From Vandiemenella viatica (lineage: Eukaryota; Arthropoda; Insecta; Orthoptera; Morabidae): a DNA stretch of 64,000 bases. The notes beneath the pieces were generated by a model that was given only the letters and a program-made list of their open reading frames with translations, had not been told where the DNA came from and made no database searches. The stretch is from positions 273,421,930 through 273,485,929 of the forward strand of contig JARYHS010008074.1 in NCBI GenBank assembly GCA_031002005.1. Direction: 5' to 3'. Of this stretch, positions 23,447 to 34,497 are shown piece after piece. Position 1 is the first letter of the stretch. The number at the start of each line of letters is the position of its first letter. The translations under genes and the position numbers were made by a program.

Positions 23447-24274
23447 TTATCTTAACATCACGCGACAAATTATTATCCTCTTCAAACCTATCAGCAACAT
23501 TAAATCATCTTCCTCAGTATATATCTGTTGTAGCGCATGTAATTTCATACTTCCCAAAATTCCGGAATCATTCACTACTTCTTGCCAAAATTTTATCAGT
23601 TGTTCTCTTCCATCCTTTAAAATTTTAATTTCTCCTTTGCCACAATCAATGGTAACTCGATACTTCATTAAAAAATCTATACCCAATATACAGTTTACAT
23701 TTAGACCTGGTAACACGATGCATCTGTGCTCTATATTAATTTCATTTATCTCTAACTCCATCCAAATTTGAATTTTTAACCGCTTGCTTAACTTCCCAGT
23801 TGCCCCCATAATCTGTACATAATTTATAGGCATTTCAGTAATTTTGTGCTTTCCTTTTACGTGTTCATACAATGCTTGCGATATTGCCGTAAGGTCACTT
23901 CCCGTGTCGACTAAAGCCTGACATTCAGTGCCAAATATCTTCACGTTGAGTAAAGGCTGTCGTATTTCTTCTTCTACAGCTTCGAAAATTTCCTCTTTTA
24001 ATAAATCATTTGCAATTTCTTTGTGTGCCCATTCGTCCACGTGTAATTCTTCCTTTCTTAGGTTATTCATCTTTAATTGTTGCTGCGTCTCCCGCTTTGC
24101 ACCTCGGACCAAAACATTCTCGCCATCTCCGCCTTTGTTGAATTCAGAATGCACCGCGACCTTGTCATCATCTTGCCGCGTAGACATTTCCGCTTTATTA
24201 TAGTTCCCATTTTTATGTTTTCTTGTATTCTTCTTTGAGATACCTTCGAATTCTTCACTTCTTCGTTGAAACAT
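23447..24274 (-). pseudogene. Gypsy aspartic protease region
   Basis: A 275-codon frame has an acidic/basic linker, then a pepsin-like retroviral protease: ECQALVDTGSDLTAIS (active site DTG, about 23910), a flap-like stretch, and VNCILGIDFLMKY (about 23690), the ILG(I/M)D block near the protease end. The catalytic residues are intact. It precedes RT, as usual for Gypsy pol. Confidence 0.9.
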
Positions 24275-24876
24275 CGCACATAAAATATTCTTATTTTATC
24301 CTCGTCATTTTCTTCTTCACAATCTTCGCTTTCGCAACTTGACAAATCTTCGCTCACGTACTGGTTTAATGGTAGCTCGGTACTATCCCCCTCGGATTCA
24401 TCTTCCGTGGAAATATTCTTTATAAGACTATATTTTTTTTTCACATGATTATCCTCAAGTTCAACTTCCTCTTTTCTATAGCTTTCCTCGCACAAATCGA
24501 TTCTACACAACTCCGATAATTCATCGCCTTTCCAGTTGTTTTCGTGGCTTATTAATTCGGGCTCACACTTGCGATTTTCCATATTATTTAAACACTTCCA
24601 CCATTTTAAATACTCTCCCTTACTTGTTTCCTTGCTCTCATAAATATTTTTTGCACCAAGATTTTCCATAGCACAAACATTAAATGGCTCACTAGATATC
24701 TTCCCCTTCTCTGCTAGAGCCGTCACAGTTGGGGTTTTGAGTTTTCCGCCCTCTGTGCTTCCTTTGATGACATATCTTCCTTGCTTTGTAAATACATTGA
24801 TTGTCTATATTGCGGCTGTTGATTACTACGCTCTTGAAAGCTATGGCTAGGATTATTTCCATTGTGGGTATTATTT
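24275..24876 (-). pseudogene. Gag-pol linker, acidic low-complexity region
   Basis: Overlapping minus-strand frames (24726-24073 and 24913-24692) encode a Glu/Asp/Ser-rich chain without recognised domains. No CCHC zinc knuckle is seen between capsid and protease, which is unusual for Gypsy but known in some lineages. Frame breaks make the exact protein uncertain. Confidence 0.6.
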
Positions 24877-26463
24877 TCATATTGCCGCACATTCTCTTTG
24901 CCCTGTGATGCACTTGCGTGCCTCCTTTCCCATAACCACTATTTCCCTTCTGTGACCATTTTGTGAACGGCTATTGTAAAATCTACCTCCGTTCCTTTCA
25001 CCTCCATATCCGACATTTCGATAATTCTCCGTATTGCTATCGTACACTTCATTGCAACGGTCTATCCGTTCAAGCACATCTAAAAATTCATCCATCCTGT
25101 CCCACTGGTTAATCACTAACTTGTCCTGTACTGGTCGAGGCAATTTCTGAAGCAAGATCTCTATTTGCTCCACGTCTCCCACAGGTTGATCCAAATATTT
25201 CAAGTCTTTGCTTATCAATTCACAAAATTCTCTCATCCGTCCATCGCTCCTACTGTACCGTCAAGCATTATAAAATTCGCTCTTTACTTTTCTTTGCTTT
25301 TGTATAGACCAAAACTTGTCCCGAAACATTTTCAAAAATTCGTCGTAATTATAGCAATCAACTGCTGCTTCGCAGCTCCATGAAAAGGCTTCATCTCTCA
25401 ATTTGTTCTTCACGAAACAAATCTTTTCTATATCAGACCATTCTTCTGGCAAATCTTTAGCATATATTTTACGAAATCTGCCGGATGGATTTTCCCACAT
25501 GGCTTGAATATTGCTTCCGGTAAAATTGATTGAATACTCGCAGTTATCGCCCCACTAATTAGGGTTGTTGGTTTTCGCTCCACCTTCTCTAATCTTTCTT
25601 CCACATGTTTATATCTACACCCAATGTTTTCAATTTCATTTTTCAAGCCATTTAATTTTTATCAATATTCTCATTATTTTTAACAGCTTGATTTTCGATC
25701 TGGATCCATTTCTCCTTAGTTTGTCCTTTCCCCTCGGCTATACCAAGCTCTACAGAGACTATATTTTTATTTACAGCCTTTAATTCCTCCTTGCATTTTC
25801 TTTGGTTCTCAGCAACAATTCTCTTAACGTCTTCAATAACCGCACACTGTTTCTCATGGTTACTTCGCACACCCTGTTCCACCAGTACCGCAACCTCTCG
25901 TTGTACCTTTTCTTGAAAATTGTTTAATTCTGCTTTCACTTCTTGCTTCCATTTCTTTTGAAATTTATTTAATTCATCCCTCACAGATAGTAATCCTTCT
26001 TCGATCTTCTTTTGACTCAAATCGATCCTTTCATTAATTTCTGTTTTCATTTCTTGATTTGCCTCTTCTAGTTTCTTTTCCATTTTCATCAAAAACGACA
26101 TTAATGATTGGGTATCAAATTGGGTACCTGGTTCCTTTCTCGAGTTTTTAGTGACCGGCATAATTCTGGTGAGAGCGTTCCATCATCATGATATTCTCTC
26201 CCCCCATTAATATTACATCCATTCATTAGCTCGACATTCTGATCATTACTGCTATTATCAAAATATTCATCCACCCTCTTTACCTCGGATTCGCCATTAG
26301 GACTGCTAGTATTTCTTGTCGGACCTTGCAAATCATTGCTCGCATCCCCCACATTTAGACTAATTGCACCAATACTGTCTGTCCGCCAACCCGACATTTT
26401 ACTTGTATCTTCGAAATCACTTCCTACATTCATTTTCATTAAATCAACGTAATTACTTGCCAT
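24877..26463 (-). pseudogene. Gypsy gag
   Basis: The gag region is split over five minus-strand frames. It starts at MASNYVDLMKMN (26463), followed by a long Lys/Glu coiled coil (26090-25690). The capsid segment (WSDIEKICFVKNKLRDEAFSW, about 25450-25390; LDQPVGDVEQIEILLQKLP, about 25185) matches the usual Gypsy Gag helical order. It ends in a Gly/Arg/Asn-rich tail that could bind RNA in place of a zinc knuckle. Stops at about 25650 and 25260 break it. Confidence 0.8.
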
Positions 26464-27353
26464 ATTTATCCAAAAAAATACCTTGACGTACCCAACACAC
26501 AGAAAAAAAAAATTATTTGGAACAACAAAAAATTCTTTTAACTCACAACATTTCCTGCTTTATCAAATTAAATCATTAATACCCTTAGTACCACACTGAT
26601 ATCAACGCCGATAACATTGACAAGAGAAAACAAGAAACCAACTTTACTTACTACTATTCTTTGTAGCTTCTGTAAAACATTTCAGAAATGCAGAACAGAA
26701 TAAATCCACTCCAGAACAGAGCTGAAATTTAAATCCAAACACACACATACAAATAGAAAAAAAAAGTTATATAATTACTTATAAAATAAATGCCCCCCTT
26801 TTTGTTCAATAATTTTCTTTTATTTCTCTGCCTTATTAATTACGAGATATCCACAGACGCCTAATTTTAAGGTAAACATTCTACTAGATTCCTTTTACAA
26901 TAATCTCTTGTTATCCTTGAATTTAATTCTTTACTATTATTAGAATTTAACGTTGTTGCAGTTCAAATCTGTAAACTTTGTCTCTCAATCAAAATTAATT
27001 TCAACAGTTAAACTTTTACGTTAATTTTCAGTCTTTAGTTTACCACACAGCAACAACTAATTATTGCTCTCCCAATCACTTTAACTACCGACGACTGTTT
27101 TAGTAGTCCCACGTAGATTAAAGAAACATAGATCGGTACTTGCCAAATGCGCCTTTCCGCCTCGTAGTTCTTCGTCCGCCACGTTGTCGTTTCAGCAGAC
27201 TTGTCCACCTCCGTTCTGCAGCATCACCATCAGAAAATTCCTCTAGCCAGAAATCAACACTTACAACTTCTGCTGCTTTACCAATTCTGACAACCTGGTC
27301 TACATGCAATCCGCCGCTTCACAAAAACCTCAGATCCTGGCAGGGTCGCCACA
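26464..27353 (-). other. Gypsy 5' leader and primer-binding site
   Basis: Untranslated leader between the 5' LTR and gag on the minus strand. The primer-binding site is tggcgaccctgccagga (about 27352-27336), directly next to the LTR. No gene is seen in the leader. Confidence 0.75.
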
Positions 27354-27981
27354 TGTAACCTCTCCTTCTCCACATAACAGTAAAACTAATTACTGTGTGA
27401 GGCTAATGCATTTGGGAGGTTATATCCAGTTTCGTACGCTCAGAAGGGCTCCAAAATGTTAATTAATAAAGTAACAATTCGGTTCCAAGAATATCTTTGC
27501 TTGGAAACCCGGCCCGTAATGTTAAGCGCAACGATTTTAATAACTTTTATAGGTCTGCCAACGACTAAATGAAAAGCGATAGTACATAGGTATACTTCAC
27601 TTTTAATATCACAACTTTAACACCGTATTACAAACATCACCACTTAATACATTTCGTTCCTAAAATTACACCACAGCCGCAGCAAGACTTTTTGTGCGTG
27701 CTTCTGCACGTATTTCTCTTTCTCTCTAAAGACAATAATACTTCCTCTCTGACTCTCCAAAGACAATACTAATCCTACTTAAACCTAAGAGCTTACAACT
27801 ACCATGGAGGAAGGAATTATATGGAGGAGAAGTGAGCTTAAATCGGTGAAGCAAGCACTAAACTCTCCCGCATGGTGGCAGCACCGGCAGCGACCATATG
27901 GCGCTTCCCAACAATTAAGGTGTTCACATTGTGGTAGAGGCAGTGATTATTTCATTTAGTATTGTGTATAAGTGTTTAAAA

Positions 27982-28052
27982 ATGCCAGCTTGTGTTGCGT
28001 ACGGTTGCACAAATAGGCCAGACAGGAATGAACCTGGAATATCATTTCATAA
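27982..28052 (+). pseudogene. THAP-domain first exon of a P-like transposase
   Basis: ATG opens MPACVAYGCTNRPDRNEPGI, then SFHK, ending at cataa|gtaagt, a strong splice donor. Met-x-x-Cys with a second Cys four to five residues on, and a following SFHxFP-like start, is how THAP zinc fingers begin; in P elements this finger binds the transposon ends. The next exon, with the C-x-x-H half, was not found, so the gene is probably truncated. Confidence 0.7.
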
Positions 28053-28059
28053 GTAAGTT

Positions 28060-30150
28060 GAATTGTAATTATCGTTGTTGAAGTGAGTGGTAGACACCGC
28101 AAACTTTGCAGCACGTCTATAAATATTTAGTCATAGCTCTCAATGGGATGACTTTGTTCTCAAATTTTTCTTGGTGTAGTGTAGAAAATCAGCAAACCTT
28201 GCTATTTTGCACATAATAGACTAGCATTATTTTTTAACGAGTGTTTAAAATGAGATTTAAAGGGGCGTGTTTTACTTCGTGATTCAGTGAATTTACTATT
28301 ACGATTTCTTTCGTCACATTCGTGGTCGGACTTGGGAGGAAACTGTAATTCTTTTTCCTCTTCAATAATTCGATGATGTCTTGATGTAAAATTTATAATA
28401 TGTTCTGGAGCATGATTAACAATTTTTCCAGGAGTATACAATTACCAGTGTTTGCATATTTCACTTCACATTTCAAGAGTAGTTTTTTTTTTATAAGCTG
28501 CTTTAAAGTGTATGGGCAGTGGGATTGTTTGAATTCCTCCCCCCCCTCCACCCCCCAAAGATCTGATACATTGTAAAAATATTTCAAAGTGATCCTGACT
28601 AAATTTATATGCTAATATATATTTTAAGATTTTTTGATCAATAACTAAGGAATTAAAGAAATACTTCAAACATGAATCAGAAAACCTAAGAATCCAGTGC
28701 TCCTACTGCTGTCAAGTATTATCTTGCCATATGGTGACACTTTCAAATTACATATATAACTTTCTGTTTCAATCAATCTTGTATCACTGTTTCCTAATTA
28801 CACTTGGATATTATGGAGCGTGTGCTCCATTGAAATTAAATAAAATAATAATACCCTTAGTCTTTTTTTGTGGCTGTAGATGTTTTGGCAAATAAAATTC
28901 TATTAAAATAATTTTTAACAGACTTTTTTTCCTTAATTTCTAATGTTTATAGATAGCATCAATTGAGATACATACATAAGAGAGCGTGCATAAACCACAT
29001 AGCTCCAATTTGGCCTCCTGTGAACCACTATCCCTCCCCAAGTAGACCAACTTGGCTTTTGCCTCCACCCCCCTCCCCCCCCCCCCCTCACCCAGCAAGT
29101 AGGTTTTTTTTCCCCTTTTGATTCCAGAAGACATTTTGCACTGTTTTCTCTTGTCAGACTATTATAAATTACATAAGGAGATAATTAGCTGAGGGAAATA
29201 AATAGGTTTAATTCTAGATCATGATACTGCTACAACTACTTTAGGCCTACTACCAGTACAGGGATCTAGCTTTTTTTTTAATTATTCCTAGCAGTTGAGG
29301 TTAGGTTGAAATACAGCCTGGACCAGAAGAAAAATGTCATAAAAGTGGTACGGATAATTCTTTGATAGCTGCGTGCGGCAGAAAGGTGCTATAGCGGTAT
29401 CGCCATCTAGAATTAAACCAATAAATATTCACATGCTGTTGTGAATTCCATTCCTCATTTTAACTGTGACAAATTTTATGAAAGGATAGCTACGTGGCCT
29501 GGCTTGGAATCCCCCCCCCCTCTCCCTACATAGCTCAACGTAGCCTTCCAGCACCCCCCCCCCCCGGACCAGGCCGTGTAGTTTGTGCACGGTCCCTACC
29601 TTTAACCACATGTTAATTCATTATTAATAATGTGAAGTAAAGGAAAATAATGAATCAAATTCTGTGTCATAAAGTTACTTGTACATTCCTGTAATAGCAA
29701 CAATTGTGAAACGGCTCTTTTATTTTTAAAGGTAATAATAAAGCCTCTGCCCTTTTAAACAGAAGTTGAAGTAGAGTTCTTCTAGCGTGATAAGTTATTT
29801 TGTTGAAAAAAAAGTATAGGCTTGTTCAGACAGTGACTCATCATCGCATTTATGATTGGAGCACACTTGCTTGAAGTTACTTAAAAGAACACCGCATGAT
29901 GCCAACCATACATTATAGTAAAGTATCACTCTTTACTTTTTGTTGATACACTTTATACTAACTATAAATTATGCGGAAACATTTTATTTCTGGTACCAGC
30001 CTACAAAATGTCTGGGTTGCTCATCCCTAGAGTGGGTCTTCTTACTTTTTTCTGGTCTAGGACACATTTCAGACTAACCACAAGTGGTAGTAATAAAACT
30101 GAAATATCTATTCTGCATGTCAACCATGTAATCATTGTGGCTTTGACAGA
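28060..30150. other. Interior of the P-like element, no further coding recognised
   Basis: AT-rich sequence with C-rich runs (about 28544, 29067, 29513 and 29556). No recognisable RNase H-like or GTP-binding part of a P transposase was found on either strand. Confidence 0.5.
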
Positions 30151-30159
30151 ATTAATTTT

Positions 30160-30600
30160 TGGTCCAGCCTGCATCCAAACCTAAACCCCTCAATTTGGTT
30201 GTTGTATATCCCCCAAACTAAGCAAGATATCGAAAACATTTATTCCTTATTATCGAGTTTTTTCGTCGTGTTACATAAGAATCCATCATTAAATTTGACT
30301 TTTGCGAAATTTTTCTTCTGCATTTCAACTCAAGACACCTCACTTTTGAGACAGTATATCTCGAGAACTAGGTGAAATATCGAAAAATTTTACTCTTTAT
30401 TTTTTATTTGTCTCGTCTTTTTAAATAAAAATTCATCATAAAATTTGACTTTGAATAATTTTTTCTTCTGAATTTCAACCAAAACCATTTCACATTTGAG
30501 ACAGAATATCTCGAAAACTAAGCAGGATATCAAAAACTTTTATTCTTCATTTTTTATTTGTCTCATCGAGTTACATAATAATCCATCACCAGATTGCGGC
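30160..30600. repeat. Tandem units of about 145 bp inside the P-like element
   Basis: Three diverged copies of a unit carry the phrases aactaagcaagatatcgaaa, tttattctt.att and acataagaatccatcat, with spacing of about 142-149 bases. Related units occur at 36750-37130 and 38670-39035 (both in P-like elements) and in both Helitrons. Confidence 0.8.
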
Positions 30601-30922
30601 GTCACGTTTATCCTAGAGTCCCCTTGAGGTGTTTAACCATACTCCCCGTGTTTGTTGGGAAGCGGTCAAGTCCCCACCACTCCGGCCATGCCCCCCCACT
30701 CCTCCGCCGGCCTGCTTCACTTCCATGCGTGGCAAAGGTCTCTTGCGTCGTCTCCATATTATTCCTTCCTCCATGACAACTACCCAGTATAATATTAAAA
30801 GCGTCTGTGGAACTCGTTATATTTACAATTTCATAGTATTTACATTTTTAATTATTAATCACTATTTAATAACAAGATATAATTAATAATATATATATAT
30901 TGATTGGAGACTAAAGGTTGCA

Positions 30923-31073
30923 AAACTTCTTGCAAGAAAACTACGTCAACATCATTATCAACTAGCATTTGTTCTAGAATAGCCCATTTTATGTTGCTCT
31001 TTATGGCTGCAAGATTTAGCGAAAGAAACCTACAAACTCTATTCATTGTTATGGGAGGGAGTGCTGGTTTCAA
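30923..31073 (-). pseudogene. LINE ORF2 N-terminus (endonuclease start)
   Basis: The minus strand reads CRFLSLNLAAIKSNIKWAIL and DVDVVFLQEV. These are the first two blocks of an APE-type endonuclease (LNLxGI-like N-terminal block and the catalytic Glu in QEV). The frame is cut by the Gypsy element right after QEV and resumes at 19868. Confidence 0.88.
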
Positions 31074-31377
31074 TTGGCTGCAATTCTTTTATAGCACCTA
31101 CCACACTTATTTTCGTATTACGTGCTGCACTAAGATTTGGTTGCGGTTTCTTCTTGTTTCTCCTTCTGGTAATTTTGTCTTGTGTGGGTAATATTGCCAC
31201 AGAACCAGTGTCCGTTTTGTCATCACTGGTGATTTCTGAGGTCCCCGGTGTTTGGGGTTTTTTTATGATTATTTTCTCTATCTGATAAGTGATGCTGCGG
31301 TTTTCCCTTTTCTTCCATTGAAACCTCATGTATAGCTAATGTCTCCAGCTGCATCGCATTTTCCCCTATGTCACAAC

Positions 31378-32320
31378 TCACAATTTTTGTTCTGTCGTGG
31401 CCGTAGATATTGAATAATCTATATCTGTTTTGTCATTATGAATTACCTCAGCATTTCCTTGGGTGGTCAATTTTTGTTTCATGGGGTTTGAGGATGCGGG
31501 GTATTCATTATCAGAATCTGTATCAGAAACACCCCGCTGTCGTTTTTGCCCCAATCCAATCTCCCTGGTTTTAGGGGGAATAGCACTGCATGTCGGAAGT
31601 GGAGGAAAATTTTTTTCATTATTTAGCGCTTCCTGAAGATTATCATTAATATCCGGAGATATCACAGCTAAATTTTCATTGCGATCAAGATCTTCTGCTC
31701 TTTTACGCTGTTTCAAGTTATTTGTCAAAACAAACACACGTCTCGGGCAATTTTGCTTCAAATGTCCGCTCAAATTGCATATGTGACATGTAGGAAGTTG
31801 ACCACTATATATTATGTGTGCCTTGAAACCTTCAATAATTATGTGCGAAGGGATATCCTTTTTGACTACCATTTCCACAGAACGGATACCATTATATCCC
31901 TGTATAGGGTAAGTTGGGGCCCATTTTTCACTCATTATTGATTTTATGTCTCCATAAGTACGCAATGCTTCTGATATGTCCTCATTTTCAATTTCCGGTG
32001 GCACATTCAGTATCCTAACTGTTTTCACATTTTCACCAGCATTAGTGACACTTACCTTGCTTTTTGTACCATCGCGATGAATAAAGTCGCGATAGCCTCC
32101 ATACTGGTCTAGAATTTTCTCAAATATAGACTGTTCTTGCAGTTTTACATATACACAGTACTCCTCTGTATCCAACTGTATCGCTGCTACATGTTCTGTC
32201 TTGATACCAATATCATTTTTGAGCCATATGTGTACCTCTAAGGCTGTTGGTTGCACATACCTGTTTTTTTTTATCAAATGCAAATTTTACGGTGTTTTTC
32301 CTGATACCTTGACGGGGCAT
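31378..32320 (-). pseudogene. LINE ORF1 (RRM-like plus CCHC zinc knuckle)
   Basis: An RNA-binding ORF1 protein. The long frame (32283-31378, 301 codons) has an RRM-like block KTVRILNVPPEIENEDISEA (about 32010-31950) and one zinc knuckle CHICNLSGHLKQNC (about 31785-31740), then a polar C-terminal region. The likely true start is an ATG at 32320 (MPRQGIRKNTVKFAFD), which runs into the long frame through an A-run near 32270 that has lost or gained a base. A short overlapping frame (31329-31039) lies between ORF1 and ORF2. Confidence 0.82.
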
Positions 32321-32659
32321 TTTCAGTAAAAATGCCTCGCACACAGCGGATAAAAAGACACATAAATAAGAAGCAGTTTTTTTTAACACTTAACAATCAA
32401 AAACTAACAGCCAATGTGGCGATCGAACTAATAAAAAAATATTTTTTACGGAGCGCTATACGATTCTGTCACACTGGATCTCCTTTGAACATTCTGAAAA
32501 ACTGATACACGTCCGGCTCGATAGGAGCGCGCTCGCTCTCATTCATTCCAGGCATGCTAAAGTAGATACGAGACCTTAGTTCAACTTCACTAAGGAAATT
32601 TTTGTAACATAGTTTATCATTTCATGAAATATTAAAATGAGTAATGGTATTGATTTCAG

Positions 32660-32832
32660 CGATTCCCGCCGAAAAGGTTGACATTGAGAACATGCCATGT
32701 TCTGTAACATCAATGTCTTTCTTCGATCCCCTTCTACATCCAGATAACGGTGTTGTGAGAGGAGACGGATGGATATCGAAGTGCTTGGAATACTGGATTA
32801 ATGATTTTGAAATATCCGACGAACTACGTAAG
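32660..32832 (+). CDS. CFAP300: CFAP300 (C11orf70) internal exon
   Basis: CFAP300 is a cytoplasmic/ciliary factor needed for dynein-arm assembly in motile cilia and flagella. This 173-base exon follows ttgatttcag and ends CGTAAG|gtaact, in phase 0. It encodes MPCSVTSMSFFDPLLHPD and later ISKCLEYWINDFEISDELRK. Both blocks line up with the conserved centre of vertebrate CFAP300 (N-V-P-C-T-x-L-S-M-S-F-F and I-S-D-E-L-R-R). It joins in frame to the exon at 45895, which carries the next conserved block. Codons are uninterrupted. Upstream exons for the first 100 or so residues are not in the visible sequence. Confidence 0.92.
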
Positions 32833-33329
32833 GTAACTGGATAATGAAACTAGTGTAGCTGCAGAAATATCAATATTGAAAATTTTTGGTTAGGTCATAT
32901 GCCAGATGTAACACAGAAATGAATATAAGTCCAATTTGTAAGGTTCTTACTTCAAATCAACAGTATTTGTCTTAGTTCTGAATATTTATGTATAATAAAT
33001 TATTAGTTTTTACAGTGAAACTGACGTGTTCCACAACCAACTTGTAATCTAACCGTTACTGTAAGCTTCCTTCTATGCATTTAAACAATTATAGAAAAGT
33101 AGTGATTGCACATGAAAGTTATTTAAAAAGAATACTACTTATGGAATAGAGGTTAAAGCCGTAAAATTTGTCTGTCAGTCTGTAAGTGCGCGCATCACGC
33201 AAAGTGTAACTAACAGATATAAAAGAAAATTCAAATTGTTAAGGGGTAAGCTCTTCTGGCTCTTGTATGTAACTCTGGTTGCCTAAAGGCCGGACAATCG
33301 AATGCTGAATGCCCCGCACTCCGCGGAGA

Positions 33330-33480
33330 CAGCTTCATTTATTCTCTAGCAAAACTTACACCACTTCAAGAGGCGGCTGATCCTCTTGGCAAGTTTATGA
33401 CATTTACAAAGTCTGAGGATATTCGACATACTGCGTTCGGAGAGACTATGTCACTTGCTAAATGAAAGTGCAGAAATAAC
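33330..33480 (+). other. Coding-like stretch, unrecognised
   Basis: An open run of about 47 codons without an ATG (IYSLAKLTPLQEAADPLGKF, then MTFTKSEDIRHTAFGETMSL) stops at 33464. Amino-acid composition is protein-like, but I cannot place it. It could be a piece of a pseudogene or chance. Confidence 0.2.
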
Positions 33481-34356
33481 CTTTCAAAACAAAAAGAAAA
33501 AAGGGATATAAAGTCGGGAATAGACGAAGAAATCCACCATGATCTACCGAAACCACCTCCGGTTTTCCCAAAAGAATCTCCCTTTTCAGTGACTGCTGGA
33601 GATTAACGTCCTGAAGCTCTGGTGTAACTTATCTGTTGCAGTCGATTCCAGGGGAGAGAACTATGGCCAGAGTCGCCGACCAGGCTGTAAAAGCTGGAGG
33701 TATGTATATTGCTCGACTGGCCAGCCATCTAGACACTTGAAGTCCTGTAATAAGATTCGAAACACAGATGGAACAATGAAAGTATTAACTTAATAGATAT
33801 TGAAGATAATTTTTTATAAGTAGGATAGTTAAGAATTTTTCACATACATATTATATTCGTAGCTCTCTCATATTAGGCTTTGTAAGAGTAGAGAAGGGTA
33901 GCTGAATGGTTGGACTTTTGATGTGGTGGGCCTCTAGAGGAGAGTTTACTAACTTCATAGCGTTTGTGTAGCTGCACAGATTTTTTGTGTCTGGATACGA
34001 AATTCTTCTGTCTAGTGGGCTACTAAAGAAGATTCTAAGTCAGGATTAATTTGAAACCAGCTGATTGATAGATTTCCTAGCTCTTGTTGAGTGTCTAGTT
34101 GAGAATCTGTCCTGATATAAAATGATGATAGGTGGCTAACAGTTTACAGAACCTCGTTTAATAATCTTTGAAGACTGCAGACAATATAGATACTAAATGA
34201 ACTGCAAGGATCCGTCCGGTTGCACCTATGAACGATGCTTCTGCATCTACTTGAAGATAGTCTGAATGACTAAAGAAATCTCGGTTGTTTGAATGGCTTC
34301 TGATTGGCTAGATGGAATGCCTGGCCCCATGATGTTATGAAGGCCTACAGACTAAA

Positions 34357-34497
34357 GGTGGGCAAAGTGAATCACTAAAAAGAGCGGTGTTCAATCGTAT
34401 TTGATTCTTTTTTTTTTTTGAGCGACTGCTCACTCGCTCTTTTAAAAGATTTGCCCTAAAGAACTGATTCACGGGCGAACGACCCATCTCTACTACA
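34357..34497. mobile_element. Possible small MITE with degenerate inverted ends
   Basis: The left end ggtgggcaaagtgaatcac and the right end (reversed) gatgggtcgttcgcccgtga share ggtggg/gatggg and gtgaatca blocks in inverted orientation. A long T run lies in the middle. No clear TSD was found. Confidence 0.35.

Larger units (their letters stand above)
27803..30775 (+). mobile_element. P-element-like DNA transposon with 8-bp TSD
   Basis: The ends are inverted repeats starting CATGGAGGAAGGAATTATAT on the left and, reversed, CATGGAGGAAGGAATAATAT on the right. The 8-bp direct repeat acaactac flanks it (27795-27802 and 30776-30783), and the uninterrupted LTR at 19869-20470 is the empty site. P elements are known for 8-bp TSDs, TIRs starting CA(TG) and a THAP-domain transposase, and a THAP-like exon lies inside at 27982. 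Apart from that exon no transposase could be read, so the element is probably non-autonomous. Its right third has roughly 145-bp tandem units. Confidence 0.88.
19869..30922 (-). mobile_element. Ty3/Gypsy LTR retrotransposon inserted in the LINE
   Basis: Two near-identical LTRs bracket gag, protease, RT, RNase H and integrase in Ty3/Gypsy order on the minus strand. The 4-base direct repeat aaac flanks it (19865-19868 and 30923-30926), and the LINE reading frame resumes on the other side, which proves insertion. Next to the 5' LTR the minus strand reads tggcgaccctgccagga, a TGG-starting primer-binding site. Without the nested P-like element its length is about 8.1 kb. Close LTR identity indicates a recent insertion, although several frame breaks suggest it is inactive. 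No env was recognised. Confidence 0.95.
27354..30922 (-). repeat. 5' LTR of the Gypsy element, interrupted by a P-like transposon
   Basis: The LTR is in two parts, 27354-27802 and 30784-30922. They join seamlessly to the uninterrupted LTR at 19869-20470 once the P-like element and one TSD copy are set aside. About 588 bases match the other LTR. Confidence 0.95.
16372..32500 (-). mobile_element. Nearly full-length LINE, split by a Gypsy element
   Basis: On the minus strand the order is ORF1 (32320-31378), then ORF2 endonuclease start (31073-30923), an interruption by a Gypsy element (30922-19869), then the rest of endonuclease, RT and a C-terminal zinc motif (19868 to about 16708), and a short 3' end with a T run at about 16373-16382 that would be the poly-A tail. 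Without the insertion the element is about 5.1 kb, normal for an APE-type LINE. The outer limits are approximate because no TSD was found. It lies antisense just upstream of a CFAP300 exon. The APE endonuclease and RT style are closest to the L1/Tx1 type, but the clade is not proven. Confidence 0.85.

Noticed and set aside
30160..30600. CRISPR-like array
   Set aside because: The units are diverged tandem copies without unique spacers, in a eukaryotic transposon.
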